From Aliidiomarina iranensis (lineage in GTDB: Bacteria > Pseudomonadota > Gammaproteobacteria > Enterobacterales > Alteromonadaceae): DNA of 64,000 bases. The notes under the pieces are model-generated. The model made no database searches. It worked only from the letters and a program-made list of their open reading frames with translations, and was not told the DNA's origin. Both the position numbers and the translations under genes were made by a program. Positions 28,289 to 37,611 of the stretch are shown piece after piece. How positions within the stretch are numbered: position 1 is the stretch's first letter; each line of letters opens with the position of its first letter. The stretch covers positions 1 to 64,000 of the forward strand of contig NZ_PIPJ01000006.1 in NCBI RefSeq assembly GCF_003987135.1. Reading direction: 5' to 3'.

Positions 28289-28503
28289 CGGTGAGTCTCC
28301 ATAGTCAACAAAACTTAAGATAATGAGCTAGAGATAGTGAGATAGCGAAGCGAATGTTTTTCAAGCTAGTTGCCGCTTTTTTGTCTTGCTAGCTATAGAA
28401 TCTGCTACCCAGCTTGCTTTTTTAAATACAATGTAGACAGGTTAATTTTGATTAGCCGCTAAAGAATTCATTAAACCATCCCCATCACTTCATTTCCACC
28501 CTC

Positions 28504-28576
28504 TGTAGTGGCATAGTTAATTTGGCCACCTAATTAGAGGTGTTATCATACACCACATAGACAATTAGGTGACGTA
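28504..28576 (+). repeat. Possible relic of another IS end, with nested inverted repeats
   Basis: The stretch begins TGTAGTGG and contains CACCTAATT (28527-28535) paired with AATTAGGTG (28563-28571), and inside it GGTGT paired with ACACC. TGTAGTGG-type starts and a hairpin before the first gene are common at left ends of IS3-family elements. No transposase belonging to it remains; the complete IS begins directly at 28577. Confidence 0.35.
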
Positions 28577-28644
28577 TGGTAAGGCCTGAGATTTATAGAC
28601 ACCTTTTATGGTAAAAATGTCACTATGACCATAAGAGGAAAATC

Positions 28645-28920
28645 ATGAGTAAAGGTATTCGTTATTCCACCGAGTTTAAACAAGAAGCTGTGAACCAAGT
28701 GAAGATTCATGGCTATTCAACCGCTGAAGTGGCTGATCGTCTAGGTGTGAGCACAAAAGCAATCTATCGCTGGATTAAAGAGCTTTCAAAACCAGTGGAA
28801 ATAAGAGCGGAAGAATCGGATCTTCGCGCTGAGATTGCGCGGTTAAAACGTGAACTCAAACGTACTGAACAAGAACGAAATATATTAAAGGAAGCCGCGG
28901 TGTTCTTTGCAGGCGAGTAA
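28645..28920 (+). CDS. IS3-family transposase OrfA
   Basis: The 91-residue protein has the HTH of IS3 OrfA: YSTEFKQEAVNQV followed by YSTAEVADRLGVSTKAIYRWIK (about 25-46), then a leucine-zipper-like segment (LRAEIARLKRELKRTEQERN) used for multimerisation. It ends FFAGE, a usual OrfA end. OrfB lies in the -1 frame, open from 28869, giving 52 bases of overlap in which ribosomes could shift to make an OrfAB fusion. No standard A6G slip site is present, so the shift point is not fixed. Confidence 0.93.
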   Translation: MSKGIRYSTEFKQEAVNQVKIHGYSTAEVADRLGVSTKAIYRWIKELSKPVEIRAEESDLRAEIARLKRELKRTEQERNILKEAAVFFAGE

Positions 28921-28973
28921 AAGAACGGTACCGGTTCATAAAATCTCGTCGTGCCTGGTACCCCATCAGAGTA

Positions 28974-29798
28974 ATGTGTAAAACGCTTGGTGTGCATCCA
29001 AGTGGTTTCTACTCTTGGTTGAAAGAGCCCGTGAGTAAACGTGCCGAGGCTGATAAAAAGCTGACCGCTCAGATTAAGCAATGCTGGATTGAAAGCGGTG
29101 GTTTTCACGGGTATCGGAATATCTACCTTGATATGCGTGATGCAAACCAGTTTTGTGGCCGTGACCGCGTTTTACGGTTAATGCGCCAAGCGGCCATCAA
29201 AGCACAACGGGGATATGACGTACCGCGAGGCTACTATGGTGGTAAGCCCGACAGTGTTGCTGAGAACGAACTAAATCGCGGCTTTGATGTAGAAGCACCA
29301 AACACGTGGTGGGTTACCGATATCACGTATATAAAAACACACGAAGGCTTTTTATTTTTGGCCGTTGTAATCGATTTGTTTGCTCGCAATGTCGTGGGCT
29401 GGTCGATGAGCGACCGTATGACCGAAAATATCGCCATGCAGGCCCTCACATCGGCGTACTGGCGTCGAAAGCCAACGGGTGAGGTTAAGATACACGCAGA
29501 CCAAGGCTCTCAATATGCGAGTCTGCAATTCAGAAAGTTACTTGAGAGTTACAATATTAAACCGAGTATGAGCCGCAGAGAAAATTGCCATGACAATGCG
29601 GTTGCGGAAAGTTTCTTTAGCAATTTAAAGAAAGATAAAATCCGACGTTGTATTTACGAAACGCGAGCAGAAGCTAAGCAGGCGGTGTTTCATTACATCG
29701 AGATGGTTTACAATCCGAAACGGCGACATACGAATAACCAACGTGTGTCACCAAACAACTTTGAACGTGAGTATTTTAAGCAACTAGAAGGTGTCTAG
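28974..29798 (+). CDS. IS3-family transposase OrfB (DDE catalytic domain)
   Basis: From the first ATG the frame gives 274 residues, but the homology starts earlier (VKERYRFIKSRRAWYPIRVM before this Met), so the functional product is probably an OrfAB fusion made by -1 frameshifting. The HTH_21 segment is followed by the rve-type integrase core with the catalytic acids in WWVTDITYIK, IHADQGSQYAS and HDNAVAESFFSNLK. Nothing is broken, so the element may still be active. Confidence 0.93.
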   Translation: MCKTLGVHPSGFYSWLKEPVSKRAEADKKLTAQIKQCWIESGGFHGYRNIYLDMRDANQFCGRDRVLRLMRQAAIKAQRGYDVPRGYYGGKPDSVAENELNRGFDVEAPNTWWVTDITYIKTHEGFLFLAVVIDLFARNVVGWSMSDRMTENIAMQALTSAYWRRKPTGEVKIHADQGSQYASLQFRKLLESYNIKPSMSRRENCHDNAVAESFFSNLKKDKIRRCIYETRAEAKQAVFHYIEMVYNPKRRHTNNQRVSPNNFEREYFKQLEGV

Positions 29799-29819
29799 AA
29801 TACTCAGGCCTTACCAGTC

Positions 29820-30314
29820 TTAAGCGCCGCCCCTTATCAACCTTCTATTTGTAAGCTGAAATCCATTTAGAACACGTACGTCTAATTGTTTACTTTGCGA
29901 ACTAAAATCTCGTATTTCTCCTAAATTCTTATCAAAAATATGATGACGCGTGAGCAATGACTCGGATCCATCAAATCTTACGAGTAGCGGCCGATATGCC
30001 GTTGTGTTATCACCGAACCCGACAAAGTACATACCTTTCAACACTGAAGAACCCACTTTATTATCTCGAGTTACAGTGCCATTTTCTAAATCAAAAATAA
30101 TCGTATCGGGTGCTTTCTTGAACTCTAAATAGTCATTAATAAGAATGTAGAATATCGCAATGAAGGCAGTCGTCAGTAAGATAAAAATTTTGGTATCCAC
30201 ATTTCCACTTGATATCAGCCAAGCCGCACTCAAGAAAACCGGCGAAAATGCCAATAATGCTATCGTAATATTCTTAAACAACAGAGAGCGAACTTTTTTT
30301 CCTTGTATTTTCAT
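29820..30314 (-). CDS. Hypothetical membrane protein next to the IS
   Basis: I do not recognise a family. The 164-residue protein has two hydrophobic segments near the N-terminus (about 18-38 and 44-62) and a mainly beta soluble C-terminal part (DTIIFDLENGTVTRDNKVG onward), resembling small membrane-anchored PH-like proteins in outline only. The stop lies four bases outside the IS right end, so the IS may have removed the original C-terminus. ATG 30314 is chosen over a TTG three codons earlier. Confidence 0.6.
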   Translation of the reverse strand: MKIQGKKVRSLLFKNITIALLAFSPVFLSAAWLISSGNVDTKIFILLTTAFIAIFYILINDYLEFKKAPDTIIFDLENGTVTRDNKVGSSVLKGMYFVGFGDNTTAYRPLLVRFDGSESLLTRHHIFDKNLGEIRDFSSQSKQLDVRVLNGFQLTNRRLIRGGA

Positions 30315-30369
30315 CTTTGCCAAATATCCTTAAGCAAAAGCCTACCAAGAGGCCTAAATTTTCTAAACA

Positions 30370-30909
30370 CTAATCATTCACTGGGCCGTGCGTTACGCGT
30401 TGAAACTGCTCGATATCGTAACCCCAAGCATAGGCTCGGGTGGTTACTTCATCTATCAAGCCTTGGCTTGGCCGCGGTGAGCGCGATAATAGCCAGAAAT
30501 AATCCTTACTATCACTCACAACAACCGCATATTCATAGTTACTGCCGAGTTCAGCAATATAGTAGCCGCCATTAAACGGCCAAAAGAAGGTTACGCGGAA
30601 ACCCGCTTCCATTCCGGGCACCGGTTCCGCGCTTGCTGTTGCGGTTTGCCATTCACCTTTCTTCCGGTTGTAGCCTTTGTTGGTAACGTGAATGGTGCCA
30701 TCTTCGTTAAGCCGATATTCAGCGGTTACATTATCCAAATCTTTTTCAAAGCGGTGGGGCAAACGTAAAATCGAATACCATGTGCCCATATATCGCTCGG
30801 GATCAAGGTTGGCAATAGGCTTCACTGCAGGATTTGGCTGGCTTGAAAAATTAATGTAGGCCCAACCCGCAAGCGCAAGAACAATAATAAATAGCAGTAA
30901 TTTTTTCAT
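30370..30909 (-). CDS. blc: Lipocalin family protein (Blc-like)
   Basis: The 179-residue protein is a bacterial lipocalin. The signature GTWYSI begins at residue 42, with the family's later PFNGGYYIAEL and YAVVVSDSKDYFWLLSR strands. Blc-type lipocalins bind lysophospholipids or fatty acids at the envelope. Here there is an uncleaved-looking N-terminal hydrophobic helix (about 3-17) and no lipobox cysteine, so it may be membrane anchored instead of lipidated. ATG 30909 has AGGA eight bases upstream. Confidence 0.92.
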   Translation of the reverse strand: MKKLLLFIIVLALAGWAYINFSSQPNPAVKPIANLDPERYMGTWYSILRLPHRFEKDLDNVTAEYRLNEDGTIHVTNKGYNRKKGEWQTATASAEPVPGMEAGFRVTFFWPFNGGYYIAELGSNYEYAVVVSDSKDYFWLLSRSPRPSQGLIDEVTTRAYAWGYDIEQFQRVTHGPVND

Positions 30910-31063
30910 TTTTTCCATCCTAAAGCCCTTCATGCTTGGCCACAACCTTTGGCCGCAAATTCGCGTTTGCAGAGCAGCTGTTCCAGCGAAGGTTTGTCAT
31001 CAACTAAAGTATCTTACCTTTAACTGCGAATGTTGAGCAATGATTTAGGCATAGCAAGAAAGT

Positions 31064-32641
31064 TTATAGTGAATCGATATCGGCCAGATAGTGTTGCGCT
31101 TGGGAAAGTATAGCTTCTTGCGCTTCCGTATCTTGTTTATCCCATTGCCGGTACATCATGCCCATACGCGGATTGTTAGCTAATTTACCTCGATGCGTAT
31201 GTAAAAAATGCCAATACAAGCTATTAAATGGGCAGCTTCGCGCACCTGTTTTTGCACTCACTTTATAGTAGCAATCTTTGCAATAAGTGCTCATTTTATT
31301 GATGTAGTTGCCCGATGAAATATAGGGCTTTGTCGCTAATAACCCGCCATCTGCAAACTGACTCATACCACGAGTGTTAGGGAGCTCTACCCACTCAATG
31401 GCATCGATATAGATACCCAAATACCAAGCATCCATTTCATCGGGGTGCACGCCAGCGAGTAAACCAAAATTACCGGTAATCATTAAGCGTTGAATGTGGT
31501 GAGCATAGGCGGTTTCAAGCGATTGGGAAACCGCGTGTTGCACACAATTCATTTTCGTATCCGCGTTCCAGTAGAATTTGGGTAATGGATTTTTGTGTGC
31601 AAAAAAGTTTTTCTCTTTGTAGCTCGGCATTTCTCGCCAATAAATTAATCGTACAAATTCACGCCAACCAATAATCTGGCGAATAAAACCTTCTACTTGT
31701 GCAAGCGTAATGTTGTCTGGATCGCGCTCGTAAGCCTCAATAGCGGCTTCAACGACCTCTCTTGGATTCAACATCTTTGTATTTAAGCTAAACGAGAGGC
31801 GAGAGTGAAACAGTAAGTAACAACGTTTGCTCATGGCATCTTGATATTGGCCGAATAACGGCAAACGCTCTTGCATAAAGTTGCGTAAAAGCTTTAGCGA
31901 TTGCTCGCGCGTAATCGGCCAATCGAGTTTATCGGCCGTTGCGGTACCTATCATTTTGATATCGGCTTTAGCTAACATATCGGCGATGCTGCTTGCATCG
32001 TTCTCGAAAGCTAGGGGCGCGGGTACGCTCACTTTATCTGGCAACTTGTTGCGATTATCGTGATCATAATTCCATTTACCACCAATCGGTTTTTCATCTG
32101 CCATTAGATAACCGGTTTCTTTGCGCACACGGCGGTAAAAGGTTTCCATCAATGGGGCTTTATTGGCGGGAAGATAACTATCGAGATGTTGCAGTGAGAT
32201 GAGAAAATGCTCGGTGGAGCAACATTCAATAGCGGTGTTTTCGGATACTTCGAATTCTTCCAGTTGTTTTACCAATCGATACTCATCGGGCTCTTGATAG
32301 CTAAACTTTTGCGGTTGCGTGAGTTGCAGAACGCTATTCAAGTTTTCGGTGAGCGAATGCTTGTTGTCAGCACAACCAAGTTGGAGGTAGAGAACATCAG
32401 CAAGGCTGGCCAGAGCATTAGCAAATTCGCGCATAGTAGCGAAAAATGCCAGAACTTTTTGTTGATGATGGCGAACGTAATTAGTTTCTTGCTGCATTTC
32501 AAACATAACATACAGCACAGCATCATTTTGCTTAAACCATGAGTGTTTCGGGTTGAGTTGATCGCCTAAAATTAACCGCACTTCCTTGAATTGTCTGCGC
32601 TTTTTCTTAGGGATGTCGCTGAGGCTAGAGAAAATCGCCAT
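31064..32641 (-). CDS. FeS-type (6-4) photolyase / cryptochrome-related protein (FeS-BCP, PhrB class)
   Basis: The 525-residue flavoprotein belongs to the deoxyribodipyrimidine photolyase-related group. The N-terminus VRLILGDQLNPKHSWF is typical. Four cysteines, Cys366, Cys454, Cys457 and Cys470, have the spacing of the 4Fe-4S ligands of PhrB-like (6-4) photolyases. The FAD-binding C-terminal region (GWREFVRLIYWREMPSY and GNFGLLAGVHPDEMDAWYLGIY) is intact. It should repair UV (6-4) photoproducts using light. It is divergent from rsuA, with about 170 bp between the starts. Confidence 0.92.
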   Translation of the reverse strand: MAIFSSLSDIPKKKRRQFKEVRLILGDQLNPKHSWFKQNDAVLYVMFEMQQETNYVRHHQQKVLAFFATMREFANALASLADVLYLQLGCADNKHSLTENLNSVLQLTQPQKFSYQEPDEYRLVKQLEEFEVSENTAIECCSTEHFLISLQHLDSYLPANKAPLMETFYRRVRKETGYLMADEKPIGGKWNYDHDNRNKLPDKVSVPAPLAFENDASSIADMLAKADIKMIGTATADKLDWPITREQSLKLLRNFMQERLPLFGQYQDAMSKRCYLLFHSRLSFSLNTKMLNPREVVEAAIEAYERDPDNITLAQVEGFIRQIIGWREFVRLIYWREMPSYKEKNFFAHKNPLPKFYWNADTKMNCVQHAVSQSLETAYAHHIQRLMITGNFGLLAGVHPDEMDAWYLGIYIDAIEWVELPNTRGMSQFADGGLLATKPYISSGNYINKMSTYCKDCYYKVSAKTGARSCPFNSLYWHFLHTHRGKLANNPRMGMMYRQWDKQDTEAQEAILSQAQHYLADIDSL

Positions 32642-32813
32642 GCTGAATCACTCCATTTCTGCAATATGTTATGTGGTTTTTTCGTGCATTGGTTGTGCAC
32701 TAATTCCGCTTTAGTTACGCTTCAGTTAAACAAAGAGTTGTGTGAGAAGAGATCACATCTCGTTTCGCTGTGGTGTAGAATACGCCCAAATACCTAAACT
32801 GGTTTGTAAAACT

Positions 32814-33500
32814 ATGCGATTAGATCGATTTCTATCTGAAACAACCGGGATGAGCCGAAAAGAAGCTACCCGAACATTGCACCGTGCTGAAGTAACGGTA
32901 AACGGGGAAGTAGAGAAAAAAGGGGCGAATCATGTACCGGAAGGTGCTGAAGTGCGATTCAATGGTGTGCATTTACAGCTCTTGGGGCCAACTTACATTA
33001 TGTTCCACAAGCCCGTCGGCTGCATTTGTGCTAACGACGACCCGCACCATATGACGGTATTTTCCTACTTGGATTTGCCGAATCCAGATAAATTTCACAC
33101 TGTTGGGCGGTTAGATTTAGATACTTCAGGATTATTATTGGTTACTAATGACGGTAAGTGGACACATCGAATTACCTCGCCAAAACACGGCTGTAAGAAA
33201 GTTTACCGTGCTTTTGTAGCCGATCCCTTGGAAGAGAAAAATATTGAATCATTCAAGCGTGGTTTGAAATTGCATGATGAGGCAAAATTAACAGAGCCTG
33301 CAGAGTTACAAATTGTTGCTGAGCGTGAGGCATTAGTAACTGTATCCGAAGGCCGCTATCACCAAGTAAGGCGAATGTTTGCGGCTATCGGTAATAAGGT
33401 AGAGAGCCTGCACCGCGAACAAATTGGGGAGTTGTCGCTCGGTGATCTGGCCGAGGGTGAGTTCCGTGAACTTACCCCTGAAGAGGTTGCCTTATTCTAG
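32814..33500 (+). CDS. rsuA: 16S rRNA pseudouridine(516) synthase (RsuA family)
   Basis: The 228-residue protein has an N-terminal S4 RNA-binding domain (1-60, MRLDRFLSE...) and the RsuA/RluB catalytic domain with Asp101 in GRLDLDTSGLL. Length and layout match E. coli RsuA, which isomerises U516 of 16S rRNA. The frame opens at 32742, but ATG 32814 matches the family start. Other members of the RsuA/RluE/RluB group are possible; the S4 domain favours RsuA over RluE. Confidence 0.88.
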   Translation: MRLDRFLSETTGMSRKEATRTLHRAEVTVNGEVEKKGANHVPEGAEVRFNGVHLQLLGPTYIMFHKPVGCICANDDPHHMTVFSYLDLPNPDKFHTVGRLDLDTSGLLLVTNDGKWTHRITSPKHGCKKVYRAFVADPLEEKNIESFKRGLKLHDEAKLTEPAELQIVAEREALVTVSEGRYHQVRRMFAAIGNKVESLHREQIGELSLGDLAEGEFRELTPEEVALF

Positions 33501-33672
33501 TTACTAGCTTAGCTGCAGCCGAGGGTTCGGCTGCAGCCAGATAAACAGTAATTTGATTCATCTCGAACTTTCGGCGCTTGAACGCATGTTTTCTGGTGGA
33601 AGAGCGGGTAACCTGTATATTGGTTGTCTACTTTTTTTTAACATGCGCTTTTTCACAAAGGATCAGAGAGTT

Positions 33673-36195
33673 ATGCCTCAAGCCCGACGCCTTTTTCGCC
33701 CTTCACGGGTGCTGTTAGCCATCGCTGCCGCATCTTGTTTCTCAGTCGCCATAGCCGACGTGCCAATCATTCAGCCGGGTAAACCGGGTGAGCCTAGCCG
33801 GCAAATTAATGCGGAAGAAGCGATTCAATTAGTGAGCGCTCGCTATTCTGCTGCCGATGTTGAGTTTATGCAAGGTATGCTTCCGCACCATCAACAGGCA
33901 TTGGATATGTCGGCGTTATTGCCTGAGCGTACCAGTAGCAATGAAATGATTGAGCTTGCTAATCGTATTGAACGAACACAAAAAGATGAAATTGTGTTCA
34001 TGCAACAATGGCTTCGCGAACGTGGCGAACCTGTACCTGAGTTGAGTTGGCAGGGAGGTGAACACGATGAAGCGAGCGCACATGCTGAGCATCATGGTGC
34101 TGGCCATGGCCAAAATCATCAGGCAATGCATGGGGCTCATCATGAAATGAAGGGTATGGCTACACCTGAGCAGATGGCAGCGCTTGAGGCTGCGAGTGGG
34201 CCAGAGTTCGATCGCATGTTTTTAGAACTCATGATTAAGCACCATGAAGGTGCCCTGAGTATGGTTGATGATTTGCTCAAACAGCGAGGCTCCGCACAAG
34301 TACCGGAGATGTTTGAGTTCGTAAACGATATTAATAACGACCAAAAAGCTGAAATTGACCGCATGCTTGCCATGCTTACGAGCTATTCACCGGATCCACG
34401 GGCCGGCCTTACTGCTGGTTTCCGCGACGCCGAAGAAGCGATTTGGAATATGGAGCTGTTGGCAGCGCTGCCGAAACCAGCTGGTTTTTACGATGTTGAA
34501 AATCCAGCGGGTTTGCCGGCAAGCCGGTTGCGTGAACTTGCTGCCGATGCAGAGGGTTCTGCAAGCGATGAGAGTGCAGAAGATGGTGAGGGCACGAGTT
34601 CATCAGAACGGCCAGCACTGCTTGATTTTGCCAATACGGATATGGCTTTTTCTGGCGATACCTTGGTAGTTGGCAGTTATCATGGTTTCAAAATTTTTGA
34701 TATCAGCACCAAAGGTGAACCAAACCTGATTAGTGCTGTAGTTTGCCCTGGCGGTCAAGGTGATGTGTCTGTCGTTGGTGATCTGCTGATTATGTCGGTA
34801 GAACAAGGGCAGGGCCGTTTAGATTGCGGTTTGCAGGGTATTGCAGGCGAGGTGAGCGAAGAGCGTTTTCGTGGTTTGCGGATTTTCGACATTAGTGATT
34901 TACGCATGCCAGTTCAGGTAGGAGCGGTACAAACTTGCCGCGGCTCGCATACGCACACAGTAGTTAATGAGCCCGGAGAGGATAATCGTTTAATCGTATA
35001 CAACTCAGCCACAAGTTTTGTTCGCGAAGATGAAGAACTCGAGGGTTGTTTCGACGAAGACCCATATCGCGATGAACGCACTGCGCGATTCCGTATCGAT
35101 GTTATCGAGATTCCCATCGATCGACCGCAAGATGCCCGTATCATTCACAGCCCAGCAGTATTTGCAGATCCTGAAAGTGGCAACTTAGCCGGCCTTTGGG
35201 AGCGCGGTGATCATGGCCCGGGAACACAAACAACCAATGAAACTAATCATTGCCACGATATAACTGTTTATCCAGAAGCCCAAATTGCGGCAGGCGCCTG
35301 TTCAGGAAATGGTATTCTGTTTGATATTTCTGACCCCGAAAACCCAACACGTATGGATGCCGTTGTTGATCCGGGTTTTGCTTATTGGCATTCGGCTACA
35401 TTCAGCAACGATGGTAGTAAAGTAATCTTCACCGACGAATGGGGTGGGGGCGTGCGCCCTCGTTGCCGTGCTTCGGACCCACTAACTTGGGGCGCGAATG
35501 CGATCTACGATATTGTTGATGGCAAGCTTGAGTTCCGCAGTTACTATAAGATGCCAGCACCACAATCAGAAACGGAAAACTGTGTAGCGCACAACGGCTC
35601 ACTCTTACCAATTCCGGGCCGTGATATTATGGTACAAGCTTGGTATCAAGGTGGTATTTCTGTATTTGATTTCACAGATTCGGCAAACCCGATGGAGGTA
35701 GCTTACTTTGATCGTGGCCCCATTGATGAGAAAGAGCTAGTAACCGGTGGTTATTGGTCGGCATATTGGTATAAGGGGCTTCTTTATGGCACTGAAATAG
35801 TACGTGGCCTTGATGTACTCCAGCTATTGCCAAGTGAATATTTGAGCGCCAATGAGTTGATGGCGGCAGAACTCGTAGATAAGGGCGAAGCCTTTAATCC
35901 GCAGTTGCAGCCATTTGTGAGCTGGCCGCAGGAGCCGGTGGTAGCTCGCGCTTATCGAGATCAGCTAGAACGTGGCAATAACCTCAGTAGTGATCAGCTA
36001 AACCAAATGAATCAGCTGTTGGAACAGGCCGATCAAGTTCTGGCTTCAGGCCGGAGTAACAGTGGTTTAGCAAATCGTTTATCGGCTTTAGCTGCTGCGG
36101 TAAATGAAGAGGCGGCAGCGCATGAGGGCTTAGATCGCAAGCGTATGAGCGAGCTTAGCAGCACTCTTGATGGTATTGCCGCTCGTGTTCGCTAA
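33673..36195 (+). CDS. Secreted protein with tandem DUF305 domains and an LVIVD-type propeller
   Basis: The 840-residue protein starts with a signal peptide (cleavage after about residue 28, SVAIA). Two DUF305 four-helix domains follow (about 45-135 and 175-245; motifs FMQGMLPHHQQALDM and MFLELMIKHHEGALSM). Between them is a His/Met-rich linker (about 135-172) that looks able to bind copper or another metal. The rest (about 310-760) resembles LVIVD/choice-of-anchor beta-propeller repeats (GDTLVVGSYHGFKIFDIS). The C-terminal 100 residues are helical. DUF305 proteins are often found with copper resistance genes. The role of this fusion is unknown. The ATG at 33673 is chosen because it gives a standard signal peptide. 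Confidence 0.85.
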   Translation: MPQARRLFRPSRVLLAIAAASCFSVAIADVPIIQPGKPGEPSRQINAEEAIQLVSARYSAADVEFMQGMLPHHQQALDMSALLPERTSSNEMIELANRIERTQKDEIVFMQQWLRERGEPVPELSWQGGEHDEASAHAEHHGAGHGQNHQAMHGAHHEMKGMATPEQMAALEAASGPEFDRMFLELMIKHHEGALSMVDDLLKQRGSAQVPEMFEFVNDINNDQKAEIDRMLAMLTSYSPDPRAGLTAGFRDAEEAIWNMELLAALPKPAGFYDVENPAGLPASRLRELAADAEGSASDESAEDGEGTSSSERPALLDFANTDMAFSGDTLVVGSYHGFKIFDISTKGEPNLISAVVCPGGQGDVSVVGDLLIMSVEQGQGRLDCGLQGIAGEVSEERFRGLRIFDISDLRMPVQVGAVQTCRGSHTHTVVNEPGEDNRLIVYNSATSFVREDEELEGCFDEDPYRDERTARFRIDVIEIPIDRPQDARIIHSPAVFADPESGNLAGLWERGDHGPGTQTTNETNHCHDITVYPEAQIAAGACSGNGILFDISDPENPTRMDAVVDPGFAYWHSATFSNDGSKVIFTDEWGGGVRPRCRASDPLTWGANAIYDIVDGKLEFRSYYKMPAPQSETENCVAHNGSLLPIPGRDIMVQAWYQGGISVFDFTDSANPMEVAYFDRGPIDEKELVTGGYWSAYWYKGLLYGTEIVRGLDVLQLLPSEYLSANELMAAELVDKGEAFNPQLQPFVSWPQEPVVARAYRDQLERGNNLSSDQLNQMNQLLEQADQVLASGRSNSGLANRLSALAAAVNEEAAAHEGLDRKRMSELSSTLDGIAARVR

Positions 36196-36213
36196 CGCAT
36201 AGGTGTTGCTAAA

Positions 36214-36276
36214 TAAAAATCTCGTGCGTTTAATCTGCTGATATAGCGAAGCAGAACGCGCGAGATTTTTTTTATT
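36214..36276. terminator. Bidirectional terminator between convergent genes
   Basis: AAAATCTCGTGCG and CGCGCGAGATTTT pair across an inner CTGCT/AGCAG stem, with T runs on either strand. It separates the DUF305 gene from the dGTPase-like gene. Confidence 0.8.
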
Positions 36277-36285
36277 TCAGCAAAG

Positions 36286-37569
36286 CTAGATAAATAATCG
36301 CTTGTACATGTGTTCAGCGTAATCGTCGGTCATGCCGGCAATATAATCACATAACACCCGATCAGCGGCTATTTGGCCATCTTGCTCATATGCTTGTAAC
36401 CAGCGCGCGCGAGTATTCCGTGGGAGCAATCGTTGTGGTTCGGCATGAAACGCCGAGAAAAGGTTAAGCAACATATTTTGGCTGCGGTAGCGCAGTTGTT
36501 GAATTGCTGGCTGGTTAATAACATGCTCGAAAACCACTGCTTTCAAGCCATCAAGTAGCACCCGCTCATCTTCTGGTAATATGGCATTCATGCGCACCAG
36601 AGCTTGTTCAGCCTCTGGTAACACTTCGTCTACCTTTACCGCTGTTACGAAAATATTTACCATGGCGCCAATCGCATTCTTACGCTGATGATGAGTATCC
36701 GAAAAAAGCTCTTGTTGGAGTTGTTGCATTAATTTGCGCAACGCTGGATTCAGATTTTCCAATAGGGCCGGAATATGCGCATCCCACTGCTGGCGCGTTA
36801 AGTTGCCGGTAACCACGGCATCTTCTAAATCATGCACACCATAGGCGATATCATCCGCAAGCTCCATGAGAGAGGCATCGAATGATTTATGTTTCGAACG
36901 CTGCCAAGGCGCCTTTTCCAGTGTATCCACAGCTTGAAAAATATCACGATCGGCAGCGCTTAGGGGTTCAAGCACCCAATCAAGTAAATCCGCATCGGCG
37001 CTAAATACCGCTTTTGTAGGTTTCCATGCAGAAAGGCTTTTTGGGTGTTCTTCAAAGGGTTTGGGAGAATCAGGCGTAAGTACTGGATATTTTAATAATC
37101 CAAGTAAGGTGCGGCGGGTAAGATCCATACCATGGTCTTGATGATAGGCCTCAAGCCGGCCAACAATACGAAAGGTTTGGCCGTTACCTTCGAAGCCACC
37201 AGACCCAAGCATTTTGTAATTCAGTGCGGTTTCGCCACCATGACCAAACGGCGGATGGCCAATATCATGGGCCAAGCACAGGGCTTCCATCAGATTTTCA
37301 TCAGGCAAAAGCGCTCGCACATTATCAGTGCCCGCATGAGCCAGTTGATTTATCAACGAGGAACCAATTTGTGATGCTTCTAACGAGTGAGTAAGGCGAG
37401 TGCGATAAAAATCGTTTTCACCAATGTTCATGATTTGAGTTTTTGATTGCAAGCGCCGAAAAGCTGCGGAGTGAAGAATTCGAGCGCGATCACGTTGCCA
37501 AGGGTTTCGAAGATCGCCGGGCCTTGCTGGCGCCGCACCGGAACGTCGTTGCTGCCAAATAGTATCCAT
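36286..37569 (-). CDS. dgt: Deoxyguanosinetriphosphate triphosphohydrolase-like protein (HD domain)
   Basis: The 427-residue protein is a dGTPase-type HD phosphohydrolase, splitting dNTP to nucleoside and triphosphate. The metal motif residues are seen in RLTHSLEASQIG, LAHDIGHPPFGHGGE (HD pair) and MELADDIAYGVHDLEDA. The C-terminal regulatory region is present. The length fits the shorter dGTPase-like group rather than the 500-residue E. coli Dgt, so the substrate range may be broader. The downstream terminator at 36214 is shared with the DUF305 gene. Confidence 0.9.
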   Translation of the reverse strand: MDTIWQQRRSGAAPARPGDLRNPWQRDRARILHSAAFRRLQSKTQIMNIGENDFYRTRLTHSLEASQIGSSLINQLAHAGTDNVRALLPDENLMEALCLAHDIGHPPFGHGGETALNYKMLGSGGFEGNGQTFRIVGRLEAYHQDHGMDLTRRTLLGLLKYPVLTPDSPKPFEEHPKSLSAWKPTKAVFSADADLLDWVLEPLSAADRDIFQAVDTLEKAPWQRSKHKSFDASLMELADDIAYGVHDLEDAVVTGNLTRQQWDAHIPALLENLNPALRKLMQQLQQELFSDTHHQRKNAIGAMVNIFVTAVKVDEVLPEAEQALVRMNAILPEDERVLLDGLKAVVFEHVINQPAIQQLRYRSQNMLLNLFSAFHAEPQRLLPRNTRARWLQAYEQDGQIAADRVLCDYIAGMTDDYAEHMYKRLFI

Positions 37570-37611
37570 GAAAACTCACAAAGTTTTAAATTGAAGCTTT
37601 ATGTTACGTGG

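Larger units (their letters stand above)
28577..29816 (+). mobile_element. Complete IS3-family insertion sequence (1,240 bp)
   Basis: The ends are 27-bp inverted repeats at 28577-28603 and 29790-29816. The outer 14 bases (TGGTAAGGCCTGAG) and the inner seven (AGACACC) are identical and the middle six differ partly. The ends are TG...CA as in IS3 elements. Two frames, orfA and orfB, fill it. The bases next to the ends (GTA on the left, GTC on the right) are not a duplication, so the insertion has no visible target repeat. Confidence 0.9.
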
